A stretch of DNA of 64,000 nt from the NCBI GenBank assembly GCA_002331485.1, contig DCYS01000027.1:122872-186871 (forward strand), given 5' to 3'. Below are positions 8,045 through 17,144 of this stretch, in pieces. A program made the translations under genes and the position numbers. This DNA comes from Flavobacteriales bacterium UBA2104 (GTDB taxonomy: Bacteria > Bacteroidota > Bacteroidia > Flavobacteriales_D > Crocinitomicaceae). Numbering within the stretch: position 1 is the stretch's first letter; each line of letters starts with the position of its first letter. The notes beneath the pieces were generated by a model. It saw only the letters and a program-made list of their open reading frames with translations, was not told the DNA's origin and ran no database searches.

Positions 8045-11000
8045 ATGGCAATGAACAGAAAATATTGGAAAGGTCTTGACGAATTAAACGAAACACCTGC
8101 TTTCGTTGAACAAAGAGACCAAGAGTTCACTAAAGATGTAACGGTGGATGAATTCATGGGAGATGAGTCCCTTAAAGAGTCATCTACGCCAAGAAGAGAT
8201 TTTCTTAAGTTTCTTGGTTTTAGTGTTGCCGCTGCAACAATAGCAGCATGTGAGGCGCCAGTAACTAAGGCGGTACCTTACGTAAACAAACCAGAAGACG
8301 TTGTTCCGGGACAAGCGACTTGGTACGCGTCTACATATTACGACGGAAACTCTTACGCTAACATTCTTGTTAAAACAAGAGAGGGTAGACCGATCTTTAT
8401 TAAAGGAAACAAAGACTTTGGATTCACGAATGGAACGGTTAACCCACAAATCATAGGTTCGGTTCTTTCATTATACGATGGTGAGCGTTTAAAGTATGCT
8501 CAAGTAAATGGTGAGGACAAGCCAACTGTTGAGGCTGATAAAGCGATCAAGAAAAAGCTTGATGATATCATTAAGTCTAAAGGTGAGGTTGTAGTTGTTT
8601 CTAAAACACTTGCTTCTCCATCTTCTTACAGAGCTATTCAGGAATTAGAGAGATACGTTACTGGAGAGAATAAAATGAAGCAGGTTGCTGAAATGGCAGA
8701 AGCTGCTGTTGAAGGCGATGTTGAAGAGCTTGTAGAGGCTTCAACAACTGGGGCTACATTTAAGCATATACAATATGACGCTGTTTCTTACAGCGGAATT
8801 AGAAAAGCTAATGAATTATCATTCGGAAAATCTATGATTCCTGATTATGATTTTTCAAAAGCTAAAACAATTGTAAGTTTCGGAGCTGACTTCTTGAATT
8901 CTTGGTTGTTACCAACTCAGTTCGTTAGTCAATATGGCGAAACTAGAAATCCTGATAACGATTGGATGTCCAAGCATTACCAGATCGAATCAAACATGTC
9001 GATCACCGGATCTAATGCGGATGAAAGAATAATGATCAAACCTTCTGAAGAGGCGGCAGTATTAGCTTCGTTGATCAAGGCCTGTGGAGGATCAGCTAGC
9101 GGTGTTAGCACGTCACTTCCTTCAACGGTTCAACCAGAAATGATCAAGAAAATGGCTAAGGACCTTAAAAAAGGTCAAGGCCTAGTGGTTTCTGGATCAA
9201 ACAATGTTGGGGTACAGGTTTTAGTTAATAAATTGAACTCATTGATCGGAGCATATAAATCTACGATCAACGTAAATAATCCAATTCAACTATTTGCCTC
9301 AGAGGATGAGGAAATGATGAAATTGGCGAACAATGTTGCAAAAGGAAAAGGTCCTGATGCAGTATTCTTTTACAATACAAACCCTTCTTATTCTTTACCT
9401 AATGGTGATGCATTCGCTGAAGGAGTTTCAAAACTTAAACTATCTGTTTCAACATCAGCTTATGCAGATGAAACAGCAAGTAAATGTCAGTTCATCGTTC
9501 CTGACCACCATGCGTTGGAGGCTTGGAATGATTTCGCACCAAAGGCGAATGAATATGCTATAGCTCAGCCAACAATTCGTCCATTGCACGATACGGTTGC
9601 GGCTCAAGAGTCGTTCTTGGTTTGGGCTGGAAAAGCGAATAGACAAGGTAAGGACAGTAAAGTATTCTTAGACTTCATGAAGGAAACATGGATGAGCAAC
9701 GGATATGACTCTGAGGCTTACCCAAGCTTCGATATGTTCTGGAATCAAACAGTACACAACAGTGTAATGTCAATGGATGCCAAGTCAATGTCTGCTCCAT
9801 CATTTAATGAAGCAGCACTAAGTAAGGCGAAAGGAATGCTTCCTAAAGGAGGAGATACAGAGGTTGTTCTTTATCAAAAGGCGGCAATCGGAAATGGAGA
9901 ACAAGCGGGTAACCCATGGCTTCAGGAGATGCCAGATCCAATTTCGAAAGTGACTTGGGATAACTATATTACTATGGCTCCTTCAGAAATGGAGGCTGCT
10001 GGATATAATCAGAATATCGATCAGGAAAATGGAGCATCACTGGCTACAATTTCTGTTGGAGAAGTTTCTTACGAGCTTCCAGTTTACCCATCACCAGGTC
10101 AGGCACCAGGAACAGTTGGTGTTGCACTTGGATACGGTAGAGGGGCAAACGGAGAAAAGATAGGTAAAGCTGCTTACCATACTAAAGAGTACGGAGGGTA
10201 TCAATCTGGAGATAATGGTGATAAGGTTGCTATAGGAAAGAATGCATTTAGAATGGCTCAGGCTACTAAACATGGTCTAGAGTTTACTGCAGCGGCTACT
10301 GTGGCAAAAGCGGAAGGAACTTATCCAATCGCTACTACACAGATACATCAAACGGTAATGGGGCGTAATTCGATCGTAAGAGAAACGACGTTCGATATTT
10401 ATAAGCACCACTCAAAAGACGCTTATAACCCAGACTGGACACTTCAGAAGATAAATGATGAAGGAAAACACGTTGAAGCGCCATTAGAAGAGTTTGACTT
10501 ATGGGATGCGCATCCTGTAGAAAACGTAGGACACAGATGGGGTATGACGATCGATCTTTCGTCTTGTTTTGGATGTGGTTCTTGTTTGATCGCTTGTCAG
10601 TCAGAGAATAACGTTCCAGTTGTTGGTAAGGATGAAGTACGTAGAGGTCGTGAAATGCACTGGTTACGTCTTGATCGTTACTATGCGTCTGATGAAGAAG
10701 CAACAGTTGGTCAAAGAGAAGATAAAGATACATTTAGCTATGGTGATGCAGAAAAGCCTGCAAGTAACCCAAAAGTTGTTCATCAACCAATGATGTGTCA
10801 TCACTGTAATCACGCACCATGTGAAACAGTATGTCCTGTTGCTGCGACAACTCACTCTAACGAGGGGCTAAACCAAATGACTTATAACCGTTGTATTGGA
10901 ACACGTTATTGTGCGAACAACTGTCCTTATAAAGTAAGAAGATTTAACTGGTTCAACTACCCATCATACAAGAAGTTTAATGAGGTAAACCCTGCACAGG

Positions 11001-11440
11001 ATGATCTTGGAAGAATGGTATTGAATCCAGACGTTACAGTTCGTACTAGAGGTGTAATGGAGAAATGTTCTTTCTGTGTTCAGAAGATTCAGGAAGGAAA
11101 GCTAAATGCTAAGAAAGAGCAGCGTCCAGTTCAAGACGGAGACGTAGTAACAGCTTGTTCTGAAGCATGTCCAGCTAACGCTATTACAGTGGGTGACTGG
11201 AATGATACTGAATCAGCAGTTAGAAAATCCGCGGATGACAAAAGAGCTTATCAAGCACTTGAGGAAATCGGAGTTAAGCCGAATATCTGGTATAAAGTGA
11301 AAGTAAGAAACGAAGAAAATGAAGTTCTTGCCGGAATCCAGGAAGAAGCTGAAGCTGACGCAATGCATCACGGAGGTCATGGTGAAGATCATGGGCACGG
11401 TGAAGGGCATGGAGAACATGAAACGAAATCACATCATTAA
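8045..11440 (+). CDS. actB: Alternative Complex III iron-sulfur subunit ActB (B1-B2 fusion)
   Basis: 1131-residue fusion of a molybdopterin-oxidoreductase-like domain (about 75-800) and a four-cluster ferredoxin domain (about 830-1080). A twin-arginine signal with RR at 50-51 and lipobox TIAAC (Cys69) indicates folded export by Tat and lipid anchoring. In this family the B1 domain is known to lack the molybdenum cofactor. Ferredoxin cysteine motifs are CFGCGSCLIACQ, CHHCNHAPCETVCP, CIGTRYCANNCP and CSFCVQ with a later CSEACP. The C-terminus is a histidine- and glycine-rich tail (11 His in the last 25 residues). It should carry electrons between the quinol-side subunits and the hemes. Confidence 0.96.
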   Translation: MAMNRKYWKGLDELNETPAFVEQRDQEFTKDVTVDEFMGDESLKESSTPRRDFLKFLGFSVAAATIAACEAPVTKAVPYVNKPEDVVPGQATWYASTYYDGNSYANILVKTREGRPIFIKGNKDFGFTNGTVNPQIIGSVLSLYDGERLKYAQVNGEDKPTVEADKAIKKKLDDIIKSKGEVVVVSKTLASPSSYRAIQELERYVTGENKMKQVAEMAEAAVEGDVEELVEASTTGATFKHIQYDAVSYSGIRKANELSFGKSMIPDYDFSKAKTIVSFGADFLNSWLLPTQFVSQYGETRNPDNDWMSKHYQIESNMSITGSNADERIMIKPSEEAAVLASLIKACGGSASGVSTSLPSTVQPEMIKKMAKDLKKGQGLVVSGSNNVGVQVLVNKLNSLIGAYKSTINVNNPIQLFASEDEEMMKLANNVAKGKGPDAVFFYNTNPSYSLPNGDAFAEGVSKLKLSVSTSAYADETASKCQFIVPDHHALEAWNDFAPKANEYAIAQPTIRPLHDTVAAQESFLVWAGKANRQGKDSKVFLDFMKETWMSNGYDSEAYPSFDMFWNQTVHNSVMSMDAKSMSAPSFNEAALSKAKGMLPKGGDTEVVLYQKAAIGNGEQAGNPWLQEMPDPISKVTWDNYITMAPSEMEAAGYNQNIDQENGASLATISVGEVSYELPVYPSPGQAPGTVGVALGYGRGANGEKIGKAAYHTKEYGGYQSGDNGDKVAIGKNAFRMAQATKHGLEFTAAATVAKAEGTYPIATTQIHQTVMGRNSIVRETTFDIYKHHSKDAYNPDWTLQKINDEGKHVEAPLEEFDLWDAHPVENVGHRWGMTIDLSSCFGCGSCLIACQSENNVPVVGKDEVRRGREMHWLRLDRYYASDEEATVGQREDKDTFSYGDAEKPASNPKVVHQPMMCHHCNHAPCETVCPVAATTHSNEGLNQMTYNRCIGTRYCANNCPYKVRRFNWFNYPSYKKFNEVNPAQDDLGRMVLNPDVTVRTRGVMEKCSFCVQKIQEGKLNAKKEQRPVQDGDVVTACSEACPANAITVGDWNDTESAVRKSADDKRAYQALEEIGVKPNIWYKVKVRNEENEVLAGIQEEAEADAMHHGGHGEDHGHGEGHGEHETKSHH

Positions 11441-11459
11441 TTGAATAAATTAGATTGTA

Positions 11460-13238
11460 ATGCATAAAGAAGCTGCAATTAGAGAACCCCTGATATTAGG
11501 TCACAAGACGTATCATGAAATTACTGAAGACGTTTGTAAGCCTATTGAAGACAAAGCGCCTAGAACTTGGTATATCTTGTTCGCTATCGCCGCTATCATC
11601 GGATTGTATGGTGTTGGGTGTATTTTATACCTATTAGGTACTGGTATTGGTACTTGGGGATTGAATAAAACGGTCGGATGGGCCTGGGATATCACGAACT
11701 TCGTATGGTGGGTTGGTATTGGTCACGCCGGAACCTTGATCTCAGCGGTACTACTATTGTTCCGTCAGAAATGGAGAATGGCGATTAACCGTTCTGCTGA
11801 GGCGATGACGATCTTTGCCGTTTTCATGGCAGGTCTATTCCCTTTAATTCACATGGGTCGTATTTGGGTGGCTTACTGGGTATTGCCACTTCCAAACCAA
11901 TTCGGTTCGTTATGGCCTAACTTTAACTCCCCGCTTCTTTGGGATGTATTTGCGATCTCAACATACTTATCTGTATCATTGGTATTCTGGTATATTGGTT
12001 TATTGCCAGATTTCGCCACAATTAGAGATAGAGTTAAGAAACCTATCCCTAAAAGAATGTACTCTTTACTTTCTTTTGGATGGACAGGTAGAGCAAAACA
12101 CTGGAATAGATTCGAATTAGTATCGCTTGTTCTTGCGGGTCTTGCGACACCACTTGTATTCTCGGTTCACTCTATTGTATCATTTGACTTTGCCACATCT
12201 GTTATACCAGGTTGGCATACAACGATCTTCCCACCTTATTTCGTGGCGGGAGCGGTATTCTCAGGTTTTGCCATGGTACAAACATTACTTCTTGTAATGC
12301 GTAAAGCAATGAAACTTGAGGCGTATATTCATACTAAGCACGTTGAGTATATGAACATCGTGATCATGGTAACAGGATCGATAGTAGGTGTAGCATATTT
12401 AACAGAGCTATTTGTTTCATGGTACTCAGGAGTAGAGTATGAGGCATATGCATTTATCAACAGGGCAACTGGTCCTTATTGGTGGGCATACTGGTCAATG
12501 ATGACGTGTAATGTTGTTTCTCCTCAGTTGATGTGGTTTAGAAAATTGAGAAGAAGCCTTCTATTTACATTCATCATTTCGATTGTAGTAAACATCGGTA
12601 TGTGGTTTGAGCGATTTGTGATTATTGTAACTTCTGTTCACAGAGATTACCTTCCATCTTCTTGGAGTATGTTCTACCCGACTCACATTGATATCGGTGT
12701 GTTTGTTGGTACGATCGGGTTGTTCTTTGTGTTCTTCTTACTTTTCGCAAGATTTTTCCCTGTGCTTGCACTAAACGAGATCAAATCTATTTTGAGATCT
12801 TCAGGAGAATCGTTCAAGGACGATAAAGCACACAGTCCTGCTTATAGTTTAGAAGAGCAGCACTTGGCAGTAACGGCAGGTGGAAATGCGCATGCTGAAC
12901 CAAAAGTATCTAAGGAAGAAACAAAGCAAGAGACTAAGACAGAAGCAGTAGAAACACCAACTTCGGAAAACTTAGAGGCTAAGACTAAGTTGTTAGAAGC
13001 AATAGGTGAAGCATCTGCAGATGAAAAAGATGACTTGAAAAAGATCAATGGTCTAGGTCCGGTTATGGAAACTAAACTTAACGAGATTGGGGTATTTACT
13101 TATGCTCAATTAGCGAAAATGACAACTGCAGAATATGCATTGTTAGATGAGCTTACTGGCACTATGCCAGGTAGAGCAGAGAAAGACGATTGGGCTGGAC
13201 AAGCGAAAGAATTAATGAATAATAACGATAATAACTAA
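11460..13238 (+). CDS. actC: Alternative Complex III NrfD/PsrC-like membrane subunit ActC with a C-terminal helix-hairpin-helix domain
   Basis: Quinol-binding integral membrane subunit with about ten transmembrane helices between residues 40 and 450; for example WYILFAIAAIIGLYGVGCIL is the first. At 592 residues it is longer than the roughly 460-residue membrane core. After a charged linker rich in KEETKQETKTEAVE, residues about 526-585 form a helix-hairpin-helix module (LKKINGLGPVMETKLNEIG, then TYAQLAKMT). Such modules are also seen on some Bacteroidota ribosomal proteins. The added domain should lie in the cytoplasm or at the membrane face; its role here is unknown. It is 20 bp from actB and 5 bp from actD. 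Confidence 0.95.
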   Translation: MHKEAAIREPLILGHKTYHEITEDVCKPIEDKAPRTWYILFAIAAIIGLYGVGCILYLLGTGIGTWGLNKTVGWAWDITNFVWWVGIGHAGTLISAVLLLFRQKWRMAINRSAEAMTIFAVFMAGLFPLIHMGRIWVAYWVLPLPNQFGSLWPNFNSPLLWDVFAISTYLSVSLVFWYIGLLPDFATIRDRVKKPIPKRMYSLLSFGWTGRAKHWNRFELVSLVLAGLATPLVFSVHSIVSFDFATSVIPGWHTTIFPPYFVAGAVFSGFAMVQTLLLVMRKAMKLEAYIHTKHVEYMNIVIMVTGSIVGVAYLTELFVSWYSGVEYEAYAFINRATGPYWWAYWSMMTCNVVSPQLMWFRKLRRSLLFTFIISIVVNIGMWFERFVIIVTSVHRDYLPSSWSMFYPTHIDIGVFVGTIGLFFVFFLLFARFFPVLALNEIKSILRSSGESFKDDKAHSPAYSLEEQHLAVTAGGNAHAEPKVSKEETKQETKTEAVETPTSENLEAKTKLLEAIGEASADEKDDLKKINGLGPVMETKLNEIGVFTYAQLAKMTTAEYALLDELTGTMPGRAEKDDWAGQAKELMNNNDNN

Positions 13239-13242
13239 GGAC

Positions 13243-13779
13243 ATGGCAGATACAGTTATTTATGCAATGTACGACGACGATGAAGTGCTAAAAGCTGGCG
13301 CGAAGAAGTTGGTAGCCAATGGTGTGAAGGTAACAGATGTATTCTCGCCATTCCCGATTCACGGTCTTGATCCTATTATAGGTGTTAAAGAGACGAGGTT
13401 GGGTATTATGGCCTTCCTTTATGGTCTGACAGGGTTGATGTTGGCCACTATCGGCATGAACTATTTTATGGTACAAGACTGGCCAATGAATATTGGAGGT
13501 AAACCAAGCTTTAGCTACTTAGAAAACTTCTTGGCTTTTGTTCCAATTAGTTTTGAGTTTACAGTTTTATGTGCTGCCCACGGAATGGCAATCACTTATT
13601 TACTAAGAAACAAGACGATTCCTGGAATGCCAGCAGAGAATCCTGACCCAAGAACTACGGATGATAAGTTTGTAATGGAGTTGAGATTGTCAGAAAACGG
13701 AAACTTTAAGGCGACTGACTTAGAGTCAATGTTGAAAGAGACGGGAATAGTTGAATTAGATCAAAAAGAAATTAAATAA
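13243..13779 (+). CDS. actD: Alternative Complex III subunit ActD (DUF3341)
   Basis: 178-residue membrane subunit of the complex. A soluble N-terminal part begins MADTVIYAMYDDDEVLKAGA and includes VFSPFPIHGLD. Two membrane helices follow at about 50-70 (GIMAFLYGLTGLMLATIGMN) and 90-120. The sequence matches the DUF3341 family, which is found only with ActC-type neighbours. It lies 5 bp after actC and 7 bp before actE. Confidence 0.93.
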   Translation: MADTVIYAMYDDDEVLKAGAKKLVANGVKVTDVFSPFPIHGLDPIIGVKETRLGIMAFLYGLTGLMLATIGMNYFMVQDWPMNIGGKPSFSYLENFLAFVPISFEFTVLCAAHGMAITYLLRNKTIPGMPAENPDPRTTDDKFVMELRLSENGNFKATDLESMLKETGIVELDQKEIK

Positions 13780-13785
13780 TTTGCC

Positions 13786-14565
13786 ATGAAGAAAGAATTT
13801 AAGGCAATAGCGAAAATATTTGTGGTTTTTTCAGCAGGACTGACAGTGATGTCTTCTTGTGTGAGTGACCCAGATTCTTCAGGATTGGAATATATGCCAG
13901 ACATGTATCGTTCGCCAGCGGTAGAACCTTACGTTGATTATGGTCGTATCCAGGGTGAAGAGCACATGGACTTAAAAATGAAGCAATCAGCAATGCGTCC
14001 ACCGCACAGAACGGTTCCTTATTATGGTACTGACTCTGCTAAAGTTGCGATGATGCTTCCTTATCACAGAAAAGCGTCGAGTGCTGCGAATACCACACAC
14101 GGTCTTTATGAAAGTGAAGGTTGGATCTTAAGTGATAGCGTAGATACTGAGTATAACAAAGCTAAAGCGGATAAGAACCCTATTCGTATAACTCCTGAGA
14201 ACTATGATATGATCATGGATGAAGGTGAAAGAATCTACGAATCAAAATGTCAGCATTGTCACGGAGAAGAAGGAAATGGTAAAGGACCTATGGTTGAGAG
14301 TGGAGCTTATGCAGGTGTACCTGATTATAAGAACCTTCAAGATCTAGGTGATGGACAAGTATTTTACTCTATTTACTATGGAAAAGGTGCAATGGGTGCA
14401 CACTCAATGATTCTCGATAAAGAAGAGATCTGGACACTTGTTCATTATGTGAATCAGTTCAGATTTGATGATTATGGTGATTTTGAGTTAAATGAAGAAC
14501 CTGTATCTGATTCGTTAAATGTAAACGAAGAGGCGGCATCTGACTCATTAGAAGTAGAAGAATAA
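13786..14565 (+). CDS. actE: Alternative Complex III monoheme cytochrome c lipoprotein ActE
   Basis: 259 residues. The lipoprotein signal has MSSC at about residue 25 (lipobox Ser-Ser-Cys). A single heme site CQHCH lies near residue 155, followed by GEEGNGKGPM, the usual cytochrome c context. The C-terminus ends in an acidic tail rich in Glu, Ser and Asp (two SDSL repeats). It is the periplasmic electron exit subunit by family assignment, passing electrons toward the oxidase. Confidence 0.93.
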   Translation: MKKEFKAIAKIFVVFSAGLTVMSSCVSDPDSSGLEYMPDMYRSPAVEPYVDYGRIQGEEHMDLKMKQSAMRPPHRTVPYYGTDSAKVAMMLPYHRKASSAANTTHGLYESEGWILSDSVDTEYNKAKADKNPIRITPENYDMIMDEGERIYESKCQHCHGEEGNGKGPMVESGAYAGVPDYKNLQDLGDGQVFYSIYYGKGAMGAHSMILDKEEIWTLVHYVNQFRFDDYGDFELNEEPVSDSLNVNEEAASDSLEVEE

Positions 14566-14597
14566 GAATTTAAGTTTAAAGAAAACAATTAGAGATA

Positions 14598-15806
14598 ATG
14601 GAATTTCAAGTTTCAAATAAGGCCAAGATCTGGACAACTGTTCTAATGATTGTTGGGATCGTATTTACCGGTATCGGTATTGTTGTGGCTTCCGGACATG
14701 GACATCTTGGACAGCAATTTATGGCGAACCTGTTGTCGAACAGCTTCTTTTTCTTCTCAATTGGATTGAGTGCTCTGTTCTTTCTAGCGTTGCAATATGC
14801 AACAGAAACGGGTTGGTACGCAGCAATAAAAAGAGTTATTGAGGCGGTTGCGGGATACTTGCCTATAGGTATTGGATTTATGGTGATCACTCTATTGACA
14901 CTATCTTTCATGCATGGTGCACACATCTATCAGTGGATGGATTCAGAAGTGATGACAGAAGGTGGTTCTCACTATGACGAACTTTCAGCTGGAAAAGGAG
15001 CATATTTAAATCTAACTTTCTTCTGGATCAGAACGGCAGCATACTTGGCAGTATATTACATTTTCTGGACAGGGTTTAAGAAAAGATCAAGACTTCAGGA
15101 TGAGAATCCAGATCAAGCGGTTGACCTGCACTTCAAGAATTATAAAAAAGGAGCATTGTTCCTTGTATTCTTCGCAGTATTCAGCTCAACAAGTTCTTGG
15201 GATTGGATCATGTCAATTGATATTCACTGGTTCTCTACATTATTTGGTTGGTATGTATTCGCCGGAGCATGGTGTAGTACAATGGTAGTACTAGTTCTTT
15301 TAGTGATCTATTTGAAGAAACTTGGTTACCTGCCGAAAGTTAACGAAAGTCACATTCACGATTTAGGTAAATGGACCTTTGCTACTTCTTTCCTATGGTC
15401 ATACCTATGGTTCTCACAATACATGCTTATTTGGTATGCAAATATCCCTGAGGAGACAACTTACTTCCTCATGCGTATTGAGAATTACAAACTCATGTAT
15501 TTCGGTTTGTTCTTTATAAACTTCGCTTTCCCGATGTTAATTTTGATGTCAAGAGATGCAAAAAGAAATGCGGGAATCTTAACGTTCGTTGGTTTAGTTA
15601 TTTTGATCGGACACTGGTTAGATGCATGGACGATGGTTATGGGTGGTTCTATGGGACCAACTGCAAACATGGGTCTACTGGAAATTGGAATGGGTCTGTT
15701 GTTCTTAGGTTTATTTGTTAGAGTAATTCTGACGAACTTATCTAAGGCTCCGCTTATGGCGAAGAATCATCCGTTCCTTGATGAATCTTTACACCACGAG
15801 ATTTAG
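14598..15806 (+). CDS. actF: Alternative Complex III membrane subunit ActF
   Basis: 402-residue polytopic protein related to the ActC fold, with about ten transmembrane segments (for example at 15-35, 50-70, 85-105, 130-150 and 195-215). Conserved features seen are HGAHIYQWMD and FSSTSSWDWIMSIDIHWFSTLFGWY. The order ActA to ActF is complete and uninterrupted. It lies 32 bp after actE and 38 bp before coxB. Confidence 0.94.
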   Translation: MEFQVSNKAKIWTTVLMIVGIVFTGIGIVVASGHGHLGQQFMANLLSNSFFFFSIGLSALFFLALQYATETGWYAAIKRVIEAVAGYLPIGIGFMVITLLTLSFMHGAHIYQWMDSEVMTEGGSHYDELSAGKGAYLNLTFFWIRTAAYLAVYYIFWTGFKKRSRLQDENPDQAVDLHFKNYKKGALFLVFFAVFSSTSSWDWIMSIDIHWFSTLFGWYVFAGAWCSTMVVLVLLVIYLKKLGYLPKVNESHIHDLGKWTFATSFLWSYLWFSQYMLIWYANIPEETTYFLMRIENYKLMYFGLFFINFAFPMLILMSRDAKRNAGILTFVGLVILIGHWLDAWTMVMGGSMGPTANMGLLEIGMGLLFLGLFVRVILTNLSKAPLMAKNHPFLDESLHHEI

Positions 15807-15844
15807 TAAATAATAATTTTTGAAAATAAGTTAATTAGATAGAC

Positions 15845-17113
15845 ATGGGTAGTAAGTTAATTATATTGTTGGTTATCATCTTAGGCGTGCTAGCGATTGC
15901 TCAATTGGTACGTGTAAATGAATTAACTGCAAAACATGCCAAAAGAAAAGAAGAGGATATTCCACACAGAGATAATATCTTCAATTCTCGTATGATGCTA
16001 TTGTTCATGATTCTGATGTATGCAGGGTTTATTTGGATGATGCTTAAATACGGATACGTAGATATGGGTCCAGCGGCTTCTGCTCACGGTGAAAACGTAG
16101 ACTGGCTATTGAACCTGAACTTCGTTATCATTATTACGGTGTTCTTCCTAACCAATACGTTATTGTTCGTATTTGCTTGGAAATATGTTAAAAAACCAGG
16201 TGTTAAAGCTTATTTCTACCCTCAAAATAACAAGTTGGAGATGGTGTGGACCGTTATTCCAGCAGCAGTATTAGCAGTTATAATCATTTTAGGTCTTAGA
16301 ACCTGGAACGATATAACTACAAGAGCGGGTTCTGAATCAGAGAATGTAGAGCTATTTAGTTACCAGTTTGGTTGGACAGCACGTTATTCAGGAATGAACA
16401 ATGAGTTGGGTAAATTCGACTACAAGTTGACTACACCAGAAAACCCATATGCTTTGATGACAAAAGCGAATATCGATTCTGCTTTGCAAAGTATGAAAGT
16501 TGGAGGCCCTGGACAAGAAGGAGTGGAGTTATTAGAAGAAAAGCTAAACGATGAGAGTATCGTTATGTCACGTGAAGATAGAGAGGCACTTCGTGTTGAA
16601 CTAGGTAGAAAAGAAAGAATGGTGAGTCTTCTAGAAGCAATGTCTGCAACTTATAATGATTCATTAGATGCTCTTGCTAACGACGATGTTATCTTAGCTG
16701 ATAGTTTGGTGCTTCTAAAAGGTCAGAACTATAACATGAGCTTCAGATCGAAAGACGTTATTCACAGTGCTTATTTTCCTCATTTCCGTGCTCAGATGAA
16801 TACGGTTCCAGGAATGACTACTTACTTCAAATTTCAGCCGTTGTACACTACGGATGAAATGAAGAAGAAGATGAATAACGAAGAATTTGAGTACATCTTG
16901 ATGTGTAACAAGATCTGCGGTGGTTCACACTACAAAATGAAAATGGCTGTTACAGTTCTTGGACCAGAAGAATACTTGAACTGGCAAAAGTCAAAAACTA
17001 CTTACGATGGTTCACCATGGCTAGATTATAGTGATAGCGAACGTGCGGAGAAAGAAGCTGAATTGCTTGAAAAGTATACAGCAATTGCTTCAAGAGTAGA
17101 CGAAGAGAAATAA
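15845..17113 (+). CDS. coxB: Cytochrome c oxidase subunit II
   Basis: Subunit II carries the binuclear CuA center that takes electrons from cytochrome c. The CuA ligands are visible: Cys354, Cys358, His362 and Met365 in CNKICGGSHYKM, with the upstream HSAYFPHF segment. At 422 residues it is longer than typical. Four hydrophobic segments occur before residue 160, and roughly 100 charged residues separate FSYQFGWTARYSG from the final copper-binding part. It follows actF directly, which supports physical coupling of the oxidase with Alternative Complex III. Confidence 0.95.
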   Translation: MGSKLIILLVIILGVLAIAQLVRVNELTAKHAKRKEEDIPHRDNIFNSRMMLLFMILMYAGFIWMMLKYGYVDMGPAASAHGENVDWLLNLNFVIIITVFFLTNTLLFVFAWKYVKKPGVKAYFYPQNNKLEMVWTVIPAAVLAVIIILGLRTWNDITTRAGSESENVELFSYQFGWTARYSGMNNELGKFDYKLTTPENPYALMTKANIDSALQSMKVGGPGQEGVELLEEKLNDESIVMSREDREALRVELGRKERMVSLLEAMSATYNDSLDALANDDVILADSLVLLKGQNYNMSFRSKDVIHSAYFPHFRAQMNTVPGMTTYFKFQPLYTTDEMKKKMNNEEFEYILMCNKICGGSHYKMKMAVTVLGPEEYLNWQKSKTTYDGSPWLDYSDSERAEKEAELLEKYTAIASRVDEEK

Positions 17114-17144
17114 TAATAGCATTAAAAATTAAATAGATAAAGTA

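Noticed and set aside
8180..8449. Reading frame opposite to actB
   Set aside because: Lies fully inside a clear gene on the other strand and has no family resemblance; a shadow.
8045..11440. Active molybdenum enzyme
   Set aside because: Members of this fusion family are known to lack the cofactor; gene context is Alternative Complex III.
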